Of a stretch of 19,235 nt of DNA, positions 1-7,428 are shown piece by piece. The notes under the pieces are model-generated. The model ran no database searches and was not told where the DNA came from. It saw only the letters and a program-made list of their open reading frames with translations. This DNA is from JBPOJN01 sp052033505 (lineage in GTDB: Bacteria; UBA10199; JACPAL01; GCA-016699445): contig JBPOJN010000077.1 of NCBI GenBank assembly GCA_052033505.1, forward strand, positions 1 to 19,235, written 5' to 3'. Position numbers and translations under genes: made by a program. Within the stretch, counting starts at the first letter, position 1; each line of letters starts with the position of its first letter.

Positions 1-1
1 C

Positions 2-625
2 AAGGCAGCCAATCCCATCAATCTCTACGGCGCCACCAAGCTCTGTTCGGACAAACTTTTCGTGGCCGCCAACAATATGGCCGGAAATCTCCCAACCCGC
101 TTCAGTGTCGTGCGCTACGGCAACGTCGTCGGCTCGCGCGGCTCGGTGGTACCTTTCTTTAAAAGCCTAATAGAGAAAAAAATAGATCATTTGCCCATCA
201 CCGACGAACGCATGACTCGCTTCTGGATCACGCTGCAGCAAGGAGTCGATTTCGTGCTGAAAAATTTCGAACGCATGCGCGGCGGCGAAGTCTTTGTACC
301 AAAGATTCCGTCGATCCGTGTGACAGACCTGGCTGAGGCTATGGCTCCTGGAATGACGACAAAGATCGTTGGAATCCGCCCGGGTGAGAAACTACACGAG
401 GTCATGTGTCCTCAAGACGACTCACACCTGACACTCGCTTTCGACGACCACTATATGATCCAACCGACCATTAAATTTTCAAGCTCGTTGGGAAGTTACG
501 AGAAAAATCTCTTGGGTGAAACGGGACAAGCAGTTCAACAGGGATTTGAATACAATTCTGGTACAAATCCACATTTTCTGAACGTAAAAGAAATCCGCGA
601 ATTCAATCATCTCTCGGGCATCTAA
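2..625 (+). CDS. pseB: UDP-N-acetylglucosamine 4,6-dehydratase (inverting), PseB; 5'-truncated by the window edge
   Basis: C-terminal 207 residues of an extended SDR sugar-nucleotide dehydratase. PseB converts UDP-GlcNAc to UDP-2-acetamido-2,6-dideoxy-L-arabino-4-hexulose in the cytoplasm, the first step of pseudaminic acid synthesis. The frame is open from base 2 and begins in the conserved stretch KAANPINLYGATKL, which carries the catalytic YxxxK (Tyr at 26-28, Lys at 38-40). It is followed by the family signature VVRYGNVVGSRGSVVPFF and later by GIRPGEKLHEVM. Full-length homologues are about 330 residues, so roughly 120 residues with the NAD-binding glycine motif lie outside the window. The internal GTG at base 62 is not the real start. 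The stop TAA shares one base with the pseC start. Pairing with a PseC-type aminotransferase supports PseB over WbjB- or CapD-type dehydratases. Confidence 0.93.
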   Translation, partial: KAANPINLYGATKLCSDKLFVAANNMAGNLPTRFSVVRYGNVVGSRGSVVPFFKSLIEKKIDHLPITDERMTRFWITLQQGVDFVLKNFERMRGGEVFVPKIPSIRVTDLAEAMAPGMTTKIVGIRPGEKLHEVMCPQDDSHLTLAFDDHYMIQPTIKFSSSLGSYEKNLLGETGQAVQQGFEYNSGTNPHFLNVKEIREFNHLSGI

Positions 626-1779
626 TGATTCCTTACGGCCGCCAAAACATCTCCCAAGCTGACGTCGACGCGGTTATTGACGTCCTTCGTTCGGACTTTT
701 TGACGCAAGGTCCCGTCGTGCCGGAATTCGAACGGACCCTGGCCGCGCGATGCGGAGCTTCTCACGCCGTCGCGGTCAACAGCGCCACGTCCGCCCTGCA
801 TATCGCGTGTCGCGCTCTCGACTTAAAAACCGGAGATGTTCTTTGGACCGTTCCTAATACCTTCGTGGCCTCCGCCAACTGCGGTCTTTATTGCGGAGCC
901 GACGTGGACTTCGTCGATATCGATCCGGAGACATGGAATTTAAGCGTAACGGCTCTCCGCGCGAAACTCATCCAAGCCAAAAAAGAAAATAAACTCCCCA
1001 AGATCGTCGTGCCCGTTCATTTTGCCGGACAGCCGACGGACCAGGAAGAAATCTGGAACCTCTCGCAGGAATTCGGTTTTAAAATTCTGGAAGACGCCTC
1101 TCACGCCGTCGGGGCATCCCGAAACGGAGAGCCCGTCGGCAGCGGGCGATGGTCGCACGTCACGATCTTTAGTTTTCATCCCGTCAAAATCATCACGACG
1201 AGCGAAGGCGGCATGGCGCTGACCAACGACGCAGAACTCGCCTGGAGGATGGCGAACCTGCGCAGCCACGGCATCACGCGCGAGAGAGCGCGCATGGTGC
1301 AACCTACGCAAGACGCGTGGTATTACGAACAAATCGATCTCGGTTATAATTACCGCATGACGGACATCCAAGCGGCCTTGGGCTTAAGTCAATGCAGGCG
1401 GCTCGGAGAATTCGTCGAACGAAGAAACGCGTTGGCAAGGCGATACGACGACCTACTGACCCATCTTCCGCTCCAACGGCCCACCCTCCGCCCCGGCAAT
1501 CAATCGGCTTATCATTTATACGTTGTACGCTTAAGCGGCGCCTCTCCGGCGCGTCACCGCGAAGTTTTGGAATCCTTACACACGGCCGGTATCGGCGTGA
1601 ATCTGCACTACCGCCCCGTCTATTTGCAGCCTTACTATCGGCGACTGGGTTTCAAACCCGGCTTGTGTCCCGAAGCGGAAAAATACGCCGAAGAGGCCAT
1701 GACGCTTCCGCTGCATCCGGCGTTGACTTCGCAGGAACAAGACGCCGTAGCCGCGGCTCTGAACCGAATCTTAAAATGA
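625..1779 (+). CDS. pseC: UDP-4-amino-4,6-dideoxy-N-acetyl-beta-L-altrosamine transaminase PseC
   Basis: DegT/DnrJ/EryC1-family PLP enzyme of 384 residues, the usual length. It transfers an amino group from glutamate to C4 of the PseB product. The N-terminus MIPYGRQNIS and the following VLRSDFLTQGP are characteristic of PseC. The PLP site reads ILEDASHAVGA, then SFHPVKIITTSEGG with the Schiff-base lysine at about residue 188. YNYRMTDIQAALGL and GIGVNLHYRPVYLQPYY are further family motifs. The start ATG overlaps the pseB stop, implying translational coupling, and the gene overlaps the next one by four bases. The related LegC or spore-coat SpsC is the alternative, but the N-terminus and the neighbouring PseB favour PseC. 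Confidence 0.94.
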   Translation: MIPYGRQNISQADVDAVIDVLRSDFLTQGPVVPEFERTLAARCGASHAVAVNSATSALHIACRALDLKTGDVLWTVPNTFVASANCGLYCGADVDFVDIDPETWNLSVTALRAKLIQAKKENKLPKIVVPVHFAGQPTDQEEIWNLSQEFGFKILEDASHAVGASRNGEPVGSGRWSHVTIFSFHPVKIITTSEGGMALTNDAELAWRMANLRSHGITRERARMVQPTQDAWYYEQIDLGYNYRMTDIQAALGLSQCRRLGEFVERRNALARRYDDLLTHLPLQRPTLRPGNQSAYHLYVVRLSGASPARHREVLESLHTAGIGVNLHYRPVYLQPYYRRLGFKPGLCPEAEKYAEEAMTLPLHPALTSQEQDAVAAALNRILK

Positions 1780-2648
1780 GTAACATCGATCGGCTGGGCC
1801 TCGGCACGGTTCAATGGGGCATGGACTACGGCATCGCGAACCAAAGCGGACGCCCTTCTTCCGATCACGTCGCAAAAATGCTGCGGACGGCGCAGGAACG
1901 CGGCGTCCTTCTTTTGGATACGGCGCACGCTTACGGAGAAGCGGAAATCCTCCTGGGTCGTTTGCAAGCGGCCGGCATGGGATTTCAGATCGTCACGAAG
2001 ATCAACGCGAAGAACGGCGCGGAAGTCCCGGCTCTCTTCGAAGAATCTTTGACGAGGCTGCATTGTGAACGCGTTTACGGTCTTTTGTTGCAACGGGCCG
2101 AAGGACTCCTGGAACCGGAAGGCGCTTCTCTCTGGGCCGCGTTGGAAACTTTAAAAGCGGAACGCAAAGTCCGGAAGATCGGCGTCTCCGTCTACCGCCC
2201 ACGGACTTTGGAAGAGATTCTAAAACATTATCCGATCGATTTGGTGCAGCTTCCCTTCAATATCTACGATCAACGTTTCGCGGACGACGGCCTCTTGGAA
2301 CGTTTAAAAACGCAAAACGTGGAAATCCATGCACGCAGCGCTTTTCTGCAAGGATTGCTTTTGATGCGCCCCTCCGAGCTTCCGGCGCGGTTCGCTTCCC
2401 TTCAAGAACATCACGCGCGTCTGCACGCGCAGTGGGACGATAGGGACCTAAGCCCGCTGGAAGGCAGCTTGGGTTTTTGTTGGGGCCGGAAAGAAATCGA
2501 TAAAGTCATCGTCGGCTGTGAATCGCCCGGGCAGCTCTTGGAAATACTGGAGGCGGCGACGAAAAATCCGGCGGATTTTCAGAAATTGGCTTCTTACCGT
2601 TTAAACGACGGCCGCGTGATCGATCCCTCCCAGTGGAACAAACCGTAA
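1776..2648 (+). CDS. Aldo/keto reductase of nonulosonic acid cluster type
   Basis: 290-residue NAD(P)H-dependent aldo/keto reductase barrel. The N-terminus LGLGTVQWGMDYG, the strand VLLLDTAHAYGEAE with Asp48 and Tyr53, and VTKIN with Lys75 give three of the four catalytic residues. IGVSVYRP and the HARSAFLQGLLLM segment are typical of reductases found in such sugar clusters. The fourth position is odd: where family members have LLLH or LVHD, this one reads LLLQ (Gln106, codon CAA), so the tetrad histidine is missing. The ATG overlaps the pseC stop as ATGA; the same frame is open further upstream, but that part lies inside pseC and lacks homology. Substrate unknown. A reductive step on a nonulosonic acid precursor or on the acyl side chain is possible, but nothing in the sequence settles it. 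Confidence 0.88.
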   Translation: MSNIDRLGLGTVQWGMDYGIANQSGRPSSDHVAKMLRTAQERGVLLLDTAHAYGEAEILLGRLQAAGMGFQIVTKINAKNGAEVPALFEESLTRLHCERVYGLLLQRAEGLLEPEGASLWAALETLKAERKVRKIGVSVYRPRTLEEILKHYPIDLVQLPFNIYDQRFADDGLLERLKTQNVEIHARSAFLQGLLLMRPSELPARFASLQEHHARLHAQWDDRDLSPLEGSLGFCWGRKEIDKVIVGCESPGQLLEILEAATKNPADFQKLASYRLNDGRVIDPSQWNKP

Positions 2649-2653
2649 ACGAA

Positions 2654-4057
2654 ATGACCCAACGCATTTTCTCCCTTCAAGACCAAAAAGTTTTCGCGGA
2701 ATTATCCGGGGATTGGAATCCATTTCATTTGGACTCGCTTTATGCGCGACGATGCCTGGGCGGCCAAATCGCAGTTCACGGCATCCATGCGCTTTTATGG
2801 GCTCTGGATACGTGGCTTCGGGATTACAAAAGACCGGTCTGCCTGCAAACGCTCGAAGCCGTTTTTTCCAAACCGATCTCGCTGCAGGAACTCGTGACTT
2901 TTTCCTTCGTCCCGTTGGGCACCCACCAAGGCTCCATCACGCTCACGTCGCAAGGCACCCCAGTCGTGGACATAGAGATCGCCTGGCACGAGGGTAAAAA
3001 AGACGCCTCGGAAGCGCGTCCTGAAAAAAACGTCCTTCCTCGACACGCTCCGAAAGAATGGGACGTCACCGCTCTCGAAAGCGGCGCCGGCGCCCTGACT
3101 CTTTCTTTGGAAACGGAAGCGGCGGGACGGCTTTTTCCGAATCTTGTCTCCTTCCTGCCGCTCATGGACGTCGCAACTCTTCTGCACACGAGCCGCTTGG
3201 TCGGTATGGAATGTCCCGGTTTGAATTCGCTGTATTCCGAATTGTCCCTCGTCTCCACACAGGCGTCGTCCGCGAAAACTCTGAATTACAAAGTCAAAAA
3301 ATGGGACAAGCGTTTCGCGTTGACCGTTCTCGAAGTAAGCGCGCCGAACTTGGAGGGCTCCATAAAGGCTTTTTTGCGCCCCGAACCCCAAAAACAGCTT
3401 TCCTATAAAAGCGTAACTACCCGCGTCGCCGCGGACGCTTTCGCCGGCCAAAAAGCGTTTATCGTGGGCGGGTCCCGGGGATTAGGGGAACTGGTCGCAA
3501 AAATTCTCGCGGCGGGCGGAGCCCAAGTCGCGATCACCTATCATCAAGGATACGAAGACGCGCGGCGCATCGTGGAAGACATTATTTCGAACGGCGGAAA
3601 AGCCGAGCTCCTTTCCTGGGACGTCGCGCAGGCGGCATCACCGACGCTTTCTTGGCAACCCACCCATCTTTATTATTTCGCCACGCCTTACATTTTTTCC
3701 GGTAGGAAGGGAAAATTCTCGACGGCTTTGTTCGAAAAATTTTGCCGTTATTACGTCTCCGGCTTTGCGGAGACTTTGGAAAAACTTCATAGCAAGACTT
3801 TGCGCTACGCCTTCTATCCCTCGACGGTCGCCATCGACGAAAGCCCGAGCGACATGGGCGAATACGCGGCCGCCAAGGCCGCCGGCGAGAATTTCTGCGG
3901 CTTCGCCAAAAAGATTTATCCCGGGCTCACGATCGTAGCCCCCCGGCTTCCGCGCGTCGCGACGGATCAAACCGCCAGCCTCGCCCCCGTGGACAATCAA
4001 GACCCGCTGCCGATCTTATTAGATCTGCTTCAATCATCCCGAGTGTCGAACGTATGA
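2654..4057 (+). CDS. MaoC-like hot-dog hydratase / short-chain dehydrogenase fusion
   Basis: 467-residue fusion. Residues 1-115 resemble a MaoC/R-hydratase hot-dog domain with FAELSGDWNPFHLD (Asp20, Asn22, His25, the spacing of the catalytic Asp and His in PhaJ-type enoyl hydratases) and the loop VHGIHALLW. Residues 120-250 may be a second, non-catalytic hot-dog. Residues 265-467 form an SDR domain with Rossmann loop GGSRGLGE (272-279) and catalytic YAAAK (Tyr404, Lys408). Hydratases and ketoreductases of these families act on acyl thioesters, so this protein probably works on an acyl chain held by the nearby carrier protein. I chose the ATG at 2654; an in-frame GTG at 2633 would overlap the reductase gene by 16 bases. 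The stop overlaps the FkbH start as ATGA. Exact reaction unknown. Confidence 0.85.
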   Translation: MTQRIFSLQDQKVFAELSGDWNPFHLDSLYARRCLGGQIAVHGIHALLWALDTWLRDYKRPVCLQTLEAVFSKPISLQELVTFSFVPLGTHQGSITLTSQGTPVVDIEIAWHEGKKDASEARPEKNVLPRHAPKEWDVTALESGAGALTLSLETEAAGRLFPNLVSFLPLMDVATLLHTSRLVGMECPGLNSLYSELSLVSTQASSAKTLNYKVKKWDKRFALTVLEVSAPNLEGSIKAFLRPEPQKQLSYKSVTTRVAADAFAGQKAFIVGGSRGLGELVAKILAAGGAQVAITYHQGYEDARRIVEDIISNGGKAELLSWDVAQAASPTLSWQPTHLYYFATPYIFSGRKGKFSTALFEKFCRYYVSGFAETLEKLHSKTLRYAFYPSTVAIDESPSDMGEYAAAKAAGENFCGFAKKIYPGLTIVAPRLPRVATDQTASLAPVDNQDPLPILLDLLQSSRVSNV

Positions 4058-5835
4058 ACGCCTTGCCTTCCTTAACCGACATCGAAACCGAACTTGCGGA
4101 TCCCGCGATCGCGTCCCTGCCACCGTTCCGCATCGCCGTCTTGCGCAATGTCACGGTGGAATCCCTCGAGCCTTATCTCAAGTACCTGGCCTACCGGCAG
4201 CAATGGAACGCTTCCGTGACCTTCGCCGGCTACGACACGATCATTCAGGAAGCGACCGGTTCTCCTTCGGGTTTATTAGGGCCGGACCTTCATGCGGTGC
4301 TGGTCTTTTCTTATCTGGAAACCCTGTCACCGGATTTGACCTACAATTTTTCCTCGCTCGATCTCGTCCAGCGCGAACAAGAAATAAACCGCCTGCGTGA
4401 TTATTTCCAAACCGTGATTCAAGGCATCCGTCGGCAAACCGACGCCACGATTCTCTGGCACGGATTGGAGACCCCCATTTATCCCTCGTTGGGCATTCGC
4501 GATGCTCAGGGGAACGACGGACAATCGGCGGCCGTCGCCGCGTTGAATGCGTCCTTGCGCGAAACTCTCTCCCAAGTCTCCAACGCCTTTTTCGTCGACA
4601 TAGACGCCTGCGTCCGCCGGATCGGCGCCAAAGATTTCTACGACCTGCGCTTCTGGCATTTGGCGCAGGCACCGTATACGCGCGCGGCCGCGGCCGAAAT
4701 CGCTTCCGAAGAATTCAAATTTTTTCGGAACCTCAAAGGCCGCAACAAAAAATGCCTGGTGCTGGACTGTGACAATACGCTGTGGGGCGGCGTCGTGGGA
4801 GAAGACGGGTTGAACGGTATCAAACTCGGCGGAGGCTATCCCGGTTCGGCTTTTTCCGAATTCCAGCGCGAAATCGTTTCGCTCTACCACCGCGGTGTCA
4901 TCTTGGCCCTCTGCAGTAAAAACAACGAAGAAGACGTCTGGGAAGTTTTCGACCGCCATCCGGATCGCGTGTTGCGGCGCGAACATATCGCGGCGTGGCG
5001 CATCAACTGGAAGGACAAGGCCGCCAATATTCGGGAACTCGCGGCCGAGCTCAACATCGGACTGGACAGCATCGTCTTTGCGGAAGACAGCGAGTTCGAA
5101 GCCGGATTGGTCCGGGAGCACGTTCCCGAGGTCGAAGTCCTCCTGCTGCCGAAAGACCGTCCCGTGGAATATAAAAAGACGCTCGCGTCCTGTGGTTTTT
5201 TCGACACAGTTGCCTTGACGGAAGAAGACCGCAATCGCGGCAAGATGTACCGAGAGGAATCGGCACGCCGTCAAATGAAGGCGGAAAGTGGAGACCTCGC
5301 AAGCTATTATCGCTCCCTGGAAATGCGTCTCGAACTGGGCTTGGTGAACGAATTCACGATCCCGCGCATCGCGCAGCAGACCCAAAAGGTGAATCAATTC
5401 AATCTCACGACCCGTCGCTACAACGACGCGGATATCGCGCGTTTCGCCGTTTCTAAGGATCATGAAGTCTATTGGCTGCGCGTGGCGGACCGTTTCGGCG
5501 ATTTAGGCATCGTGGGGACCTGCATCGTGAAATACGAAGCGGACCGCGCCGAAATAGAAACCTTCCTGCTGTCATGCCGGGCGCTCGGCCGCGGGATCGA
5601 GAAAAAATTCCTGGCCGAAGTCCTGGAACGCGCACGCAAGCGCGGGGCGAAAAAAGCCGTCGGCGAATATTTGAAAACGCAGAAAAACGCCCAGACCGAA
5701 ACCTTCTACGCCGAAAACGGTTTCACCGCGGTGACTCCCGAAGCGGGAGACCGGAAATTATTCGTTTGCCCGTTGGAGACCTTGCCTTTACCCCTTCAGA
5801 AGATCGATTATTTCGCGGAAGTGATCCGCGCTTAA
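4054..5835 (+). CDS. FkbH-like HAD-IIIC family protein
   Basis: 593 residues, the full length of an FkbH-like protein. The N-terminal 225 residues look like the SGNH-type lead domain of the family. The HAD phosphatase domain follows with CLVLDCDNTLWGGVVGEDG, a DxDxT motif at Asp238, Asp240 and Thr242, then LALCSKNNEEDVWEVF and the late acidic motif FAEDSEFE (Glu344, Asp345). A GNAT-like C-terminal domain spans about 430-575 (RVADRFGDLGIVG, LSCRALGRGIEKKFL, FYAENGF). In polyketide systems, FkbH proteins take 1,3-bisphosphoglycerate, load the glyceryl group on an acyl carrier protein and dephosphorylate it. The next gene encodes an ACP, which fits that role. In glycan clusters the product is less well established; a glyceryl-type or derived acyl-ACP is the inference. 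Confidence 0.92.
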   Translation: MNALPSLTDIETELADPAIASLPPFRIAVLRNVTVESLEPYLKYLAYRQQWNASVTFAGYDTIIQEATGSPSGLLGPDLHAVLVFSYLETLSPDLTYNFSSLDLVQREQEINRLRDYFQTVIQGIRRQTDATILWHGLETPIYPSLGIRDAQGNDGQSAAVAALNASLRETLSQVSNAFFVDIDACVRRIGAKDFYDLRFWHLAQAPYTRAAAAEIASEEFKFFRNLKGRNKKCLVLDCDNTLWGGVVGEDGLNGIKLGGGYPGSAFSEFQREIVSLYHRGVILALCSKNNEEDVWEVFDRHPDRVLRREHIAAWRINWKDKAANIRELAAELNIGLDSIVFAEDSEFEAGLVREHVPEVEVLLLPKDRPVEYKKTLASCGFFDTVALTEEDRNRGKMYREESARRQMKAESGDLASYYRSLEMRLELGLVNEFTIPRIAQQTQKVNQFNLTTRRYNDADIARFAVSKDHEVYWLRVADRFGDLGIVGTCIVKYEADRAEIETFLLSCRALGRGIEKKFLAEVLERARKRGAKKAVGEYLKTQKNAQTETFYAENGFTAVTPEAGDRKLFVCPLETLPLPLQKIDYFAEVIRA

Positions 5836-5841
5836 AAATTC

Positions 5842-5846
5842 AGGAG
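5842..5846 (+). promoter_or_regulatory. Ribosome binding site for the ACP gene
   Basis: AGGAG lies five bases before a GTG codon, in a 16-base gap after the FkbH stop. It is one of the clearest Shine-Dalgarno sequences in the window and decides the GTG start of the ACP gene. High ACP output relative to its partner enzymes would make sense for a carrier protein. Confidence 0.75.
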
Positions 5847-5851
5847 AGTCC

Positions 5852-6085
5852 GTGAACAACGAAAAAACCTTTGGCATCATCGCGCGCATCATGAAAGTGC
5901 CGGCCGATCAAATCAACGAAACGTCTTCGCCGGAGACGGTGCCGCAGTGGGATTCGCTCAAACACATCCAGCTTATCCTCGCCATCGAAGAGGCGTTCGG
6001 TTTACAATTCGCCGATCAAGAAATCGTGGGCATCAAAGACGTGCGGAGCCTTCTCTCCCTGCTCCGCCAAAAGACGGGGGCATGA
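5852..6085 (+). CDS. Stand-alone acyl carrier protein
   Basis: 77-residue acidic helical protein with the usual ACP length and layout. The phosphopantetheine attachment site is WDSLKHIQLI, with Ser35 in the DSL motif, followed by AIEEAFGLQF and the helix-3 region IVGIKDVRSLLSLL. It starts at GTG behind a good ribosome binding site. It sits directly between the FkbH-type loader and a GNAT acyltransferase and overlaps the latter by four bases. The likely role is to carry an acyl group (possibly glyceryl or a derivative) made by FkbH and processed by the hot-dog/SDR protein. A phosphopantetheinyl transferase is needed but is not in the window. Confidence 0.93.
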   Translation: MNNEKTFGIIARIMKVPADQINETSSPETVPQWDSLKHIQLILAIEEAFGLQFADQEIVGIKDVRSLLSLLRQKTGA

Positions 6086-6654
6086 TGTATAATCCTTACG
6101 CGGTCGGGCAGCATGTTTACTTGAGGCATCCGACGCCTCAAGACGTCGAAGGCAGCTGGCACGAGTGGTTGAGCGACGAAGAGACCACGCGGTGGTTAGG
6201 CATGCGTTACTGGCCGAATTCCGTCGAGCAGCAGCGCGAGTTCTACGAAAACTCCAAAAAATCAAAAGACCAATTGGTCCTCTCGATCGTCGACAAGGCC
6301 ACCGACAAACACATCGGCGTCGTCAGTTTGGGCGGCATCAACTGGCTTCATCGTTACTCCGATATCGCGATCGTGATGGGGGAAAAAGATTTCCGGAGCG
6401 GGCCTTACATGCTCGAGGCCATGTCGTTGATGCTGAGCACGGCTTTCTTGCGCCTCAATATGCGCATCGTCAAAAGCGTCTATCTGGCCACCAACGAAGC
6501 TTCGCAAAAAATACACGACGTGTTCCGCTTCAAGCAGGTCGGACGCATTCCACAATTGTATTGGGACAGAGGCCAATATTCCGACAGTGTGATCGCGATT
6601 TTAAACCGTGACGAGTGGATGGCCCGTAACGGCATAACGCCCCCTAAGGATTGA
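6082..6654 (+). CDS. GNAT acyltransferase beside the ACP (RimJ/RimL type)
   Basis: 190 residues with a RimJ/RimL-type GNAT fold: HVYLRHPTPQDVEGSW at the start, the central strand KHIGVVSLGGINW, and the C-terminal LATNEASQKIHDVFRFKQVGRI. The segment that normally forms the CoA pyrophosphate loop reads DFRSGPYMLEA (Asp103 to Ala113). Typical relatives have a G-x-G pair there (as in WGKGYGTEA), so this loop is degenerate. PseH activity appears to be encoded by the fusion gene further on, so this protein may move a different acyl group, perhaps straight from the ACP, to an amino sugar. That donor is inference. The start is the first of two adjacent ATGs, overlapping the ACP stop; the second at 6085 is equally possible. 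It could still be the true PseH. Confidence 0.85.
   Translation: MMYNPYAVGQHVYLRHPTPQDVEGSWHEWLSDEETTRWLGMRYWPNSVEQQREFYENSKKSKDQLVLSIVDKATDKHIGVVSLGGINWLHRYSDIAIVMGEKDFRSGPYMLEAMSLMLSTAFLRLNMRIVKSVYLATNEASQKIHDVFRFKQVGRIPQLYWDRGQYSDSVIAILNRDEWMARNGITPPKD
6646..6650 (+). promoter_or_regulatory. Ribosome binding site supporting a TTG start
   Basis: AAGGA ends four bases before the TTG initiation codon of the cytidylyltransferase gene. The codon just before that TTG is an in-frame stop for the same reading frame (and the stop of the GNAT gene), so initiation cannot lie further upstream. This site makes the rare start credible. Confidence 0.6.
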
Positions 6655-7428
6655 TTGAAGACCCTGGCCGTATTGCAAGCCCGCGTGTCGTCTTCCCGGC
6701 TTCCCGGGAAAGTCCTGATGCCCATCTTGAGCGAACCGATGTTACTGCGCCACCTCGAGCGGCTCCGCCGCTGCCGGGAAATCGATGCTCTCGTGGTCGC
6801 GACCAGCGCCGATGCCTCGGACGATATCTTGGCGGATTTATGCCGTCAGAAAGACATCCCTTTTTATCGCGGAAGCCTGGAGGACGTGCTTCACCGATTC
6901 GTCGAAGCGGCGATGCCCTACTCTCCCGAAACCGTCGTGCGGCTGACGGGCGACTGCCCCTTGGCCGATCCGGAGCTTATCGACGACGTCATCCGTTTTT
7001 TCAGGGCCGGAAATTATGATTACGCCTCCAATTGCACACCCGCCACGTTCCCTGACGGGCTGGACGTCGAAGTCATGCGGTTTTCCGCCCTGCAGGAAGC
7101 CGATCGGGAAACCGAGCTTCCGTCGCACCGCGAACACGTCACGCCGTTTTTGCGCGCGCATCCGGAGCGTTACCGTTTGGGAAATTTTGAAAGCCCTATC
7201 GACCGTTCCCGCCTGCGGTGGACCGTGGACGAGCCGGAAGATTTCGAATTCGTGAGACAGGTATACGAGCGTCTCTATCCGAAGAATCCCCGCTTCTCGA
7301 CCGCCGACATTCTGGCGCTCTTGGAGAAAGAACCCGAACTCCAGCGAATCAATGCGCGGTTCGAACGCAACGAAGGGACCAAAAAATCGCTTTTGGCGGA
7401 CGCACAGCATCAAGCGGGAAAAAAATAA
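6655..7428 (+). CDS. SpsF-type CMP-sugar cytidylyltransferase (probable pseudaminate cytidylyltransferase)
   Basis: 257-residue nucleotidyltransferase of the SpsF family (COG1861, CMP-KDO synthetase homologue). It begins KTLAVLQARVSSSRLPGKVLMPI, where Arg10, Arg15 and Lys19 form the nucleotide-binding loop. It continues with VVRLTGDCPLADPELID (Asp100 as likely metal ligand) and FPDGLDVEVM. It should activate the nonulosonic acid with CTP to CMP-sugar, the last cytosolic step before transfer. Epsilonproteobacterial PseF belongs to the NeuA-like family, so this is a non-homologous or distant replacement, as in Bacillus spore-coat clusters. The conserved motif starts at residue 4, which together with an upstream in-frame stop fixes the TTG start. 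The stop overlaps the next ATG by one base. Confidence 0.88.
   Translation: MKTLAVLQARVSSSRLPGKVLMPILSEPMLLRHLERLRRCREIDALVVATSADASDDILADLCRQKDIPFYRGSLEDVLHRFVEAAMPYSPETVVRLTGDCPLADPELIDDVIRFFRAGNYDYASNCTPATFPDGLDVEVMRFSALQEADRETELPSHREHVTPFLRAHPERYRLGNFESPIDRSRLRWTVDEPEDFEFVRQVYERLYPKNPRFSTADILALLEKEPELQRINARFERNEGTKKSLLADAQHQAGKK

Noticed and set aside
1392..1775. Upstream extension of the aldo/keto reductase frame
   Set aside because: These 128 codons overlap pseC in another frame, are rich in Arg and Ser with no homology, and the reductase motif begins just after the ATG at 1776. Similar false extensions precede the GNAT, aminotransferase, ATP-grasp and GT4 genes.
4327..5463. Long open frame of 378 codons on the minus strand
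   Set aside because: It lies wholly inside the FkbH-like gene, whose protein has clear domain motifs. The antisense translation shows no recognisable motif, and such frames are common opposite GC-biased codons.
6120..6142. Perfect 8-base inverted repeat CTTGAGGC/GCCTCAAG with a 7-base loop
   Set aside because: It lies in the early coding region of the GNAT gene and has no T-run after it. A few such repeats are expected by chance in a window this long, so I do not call a terminator or attenuator.
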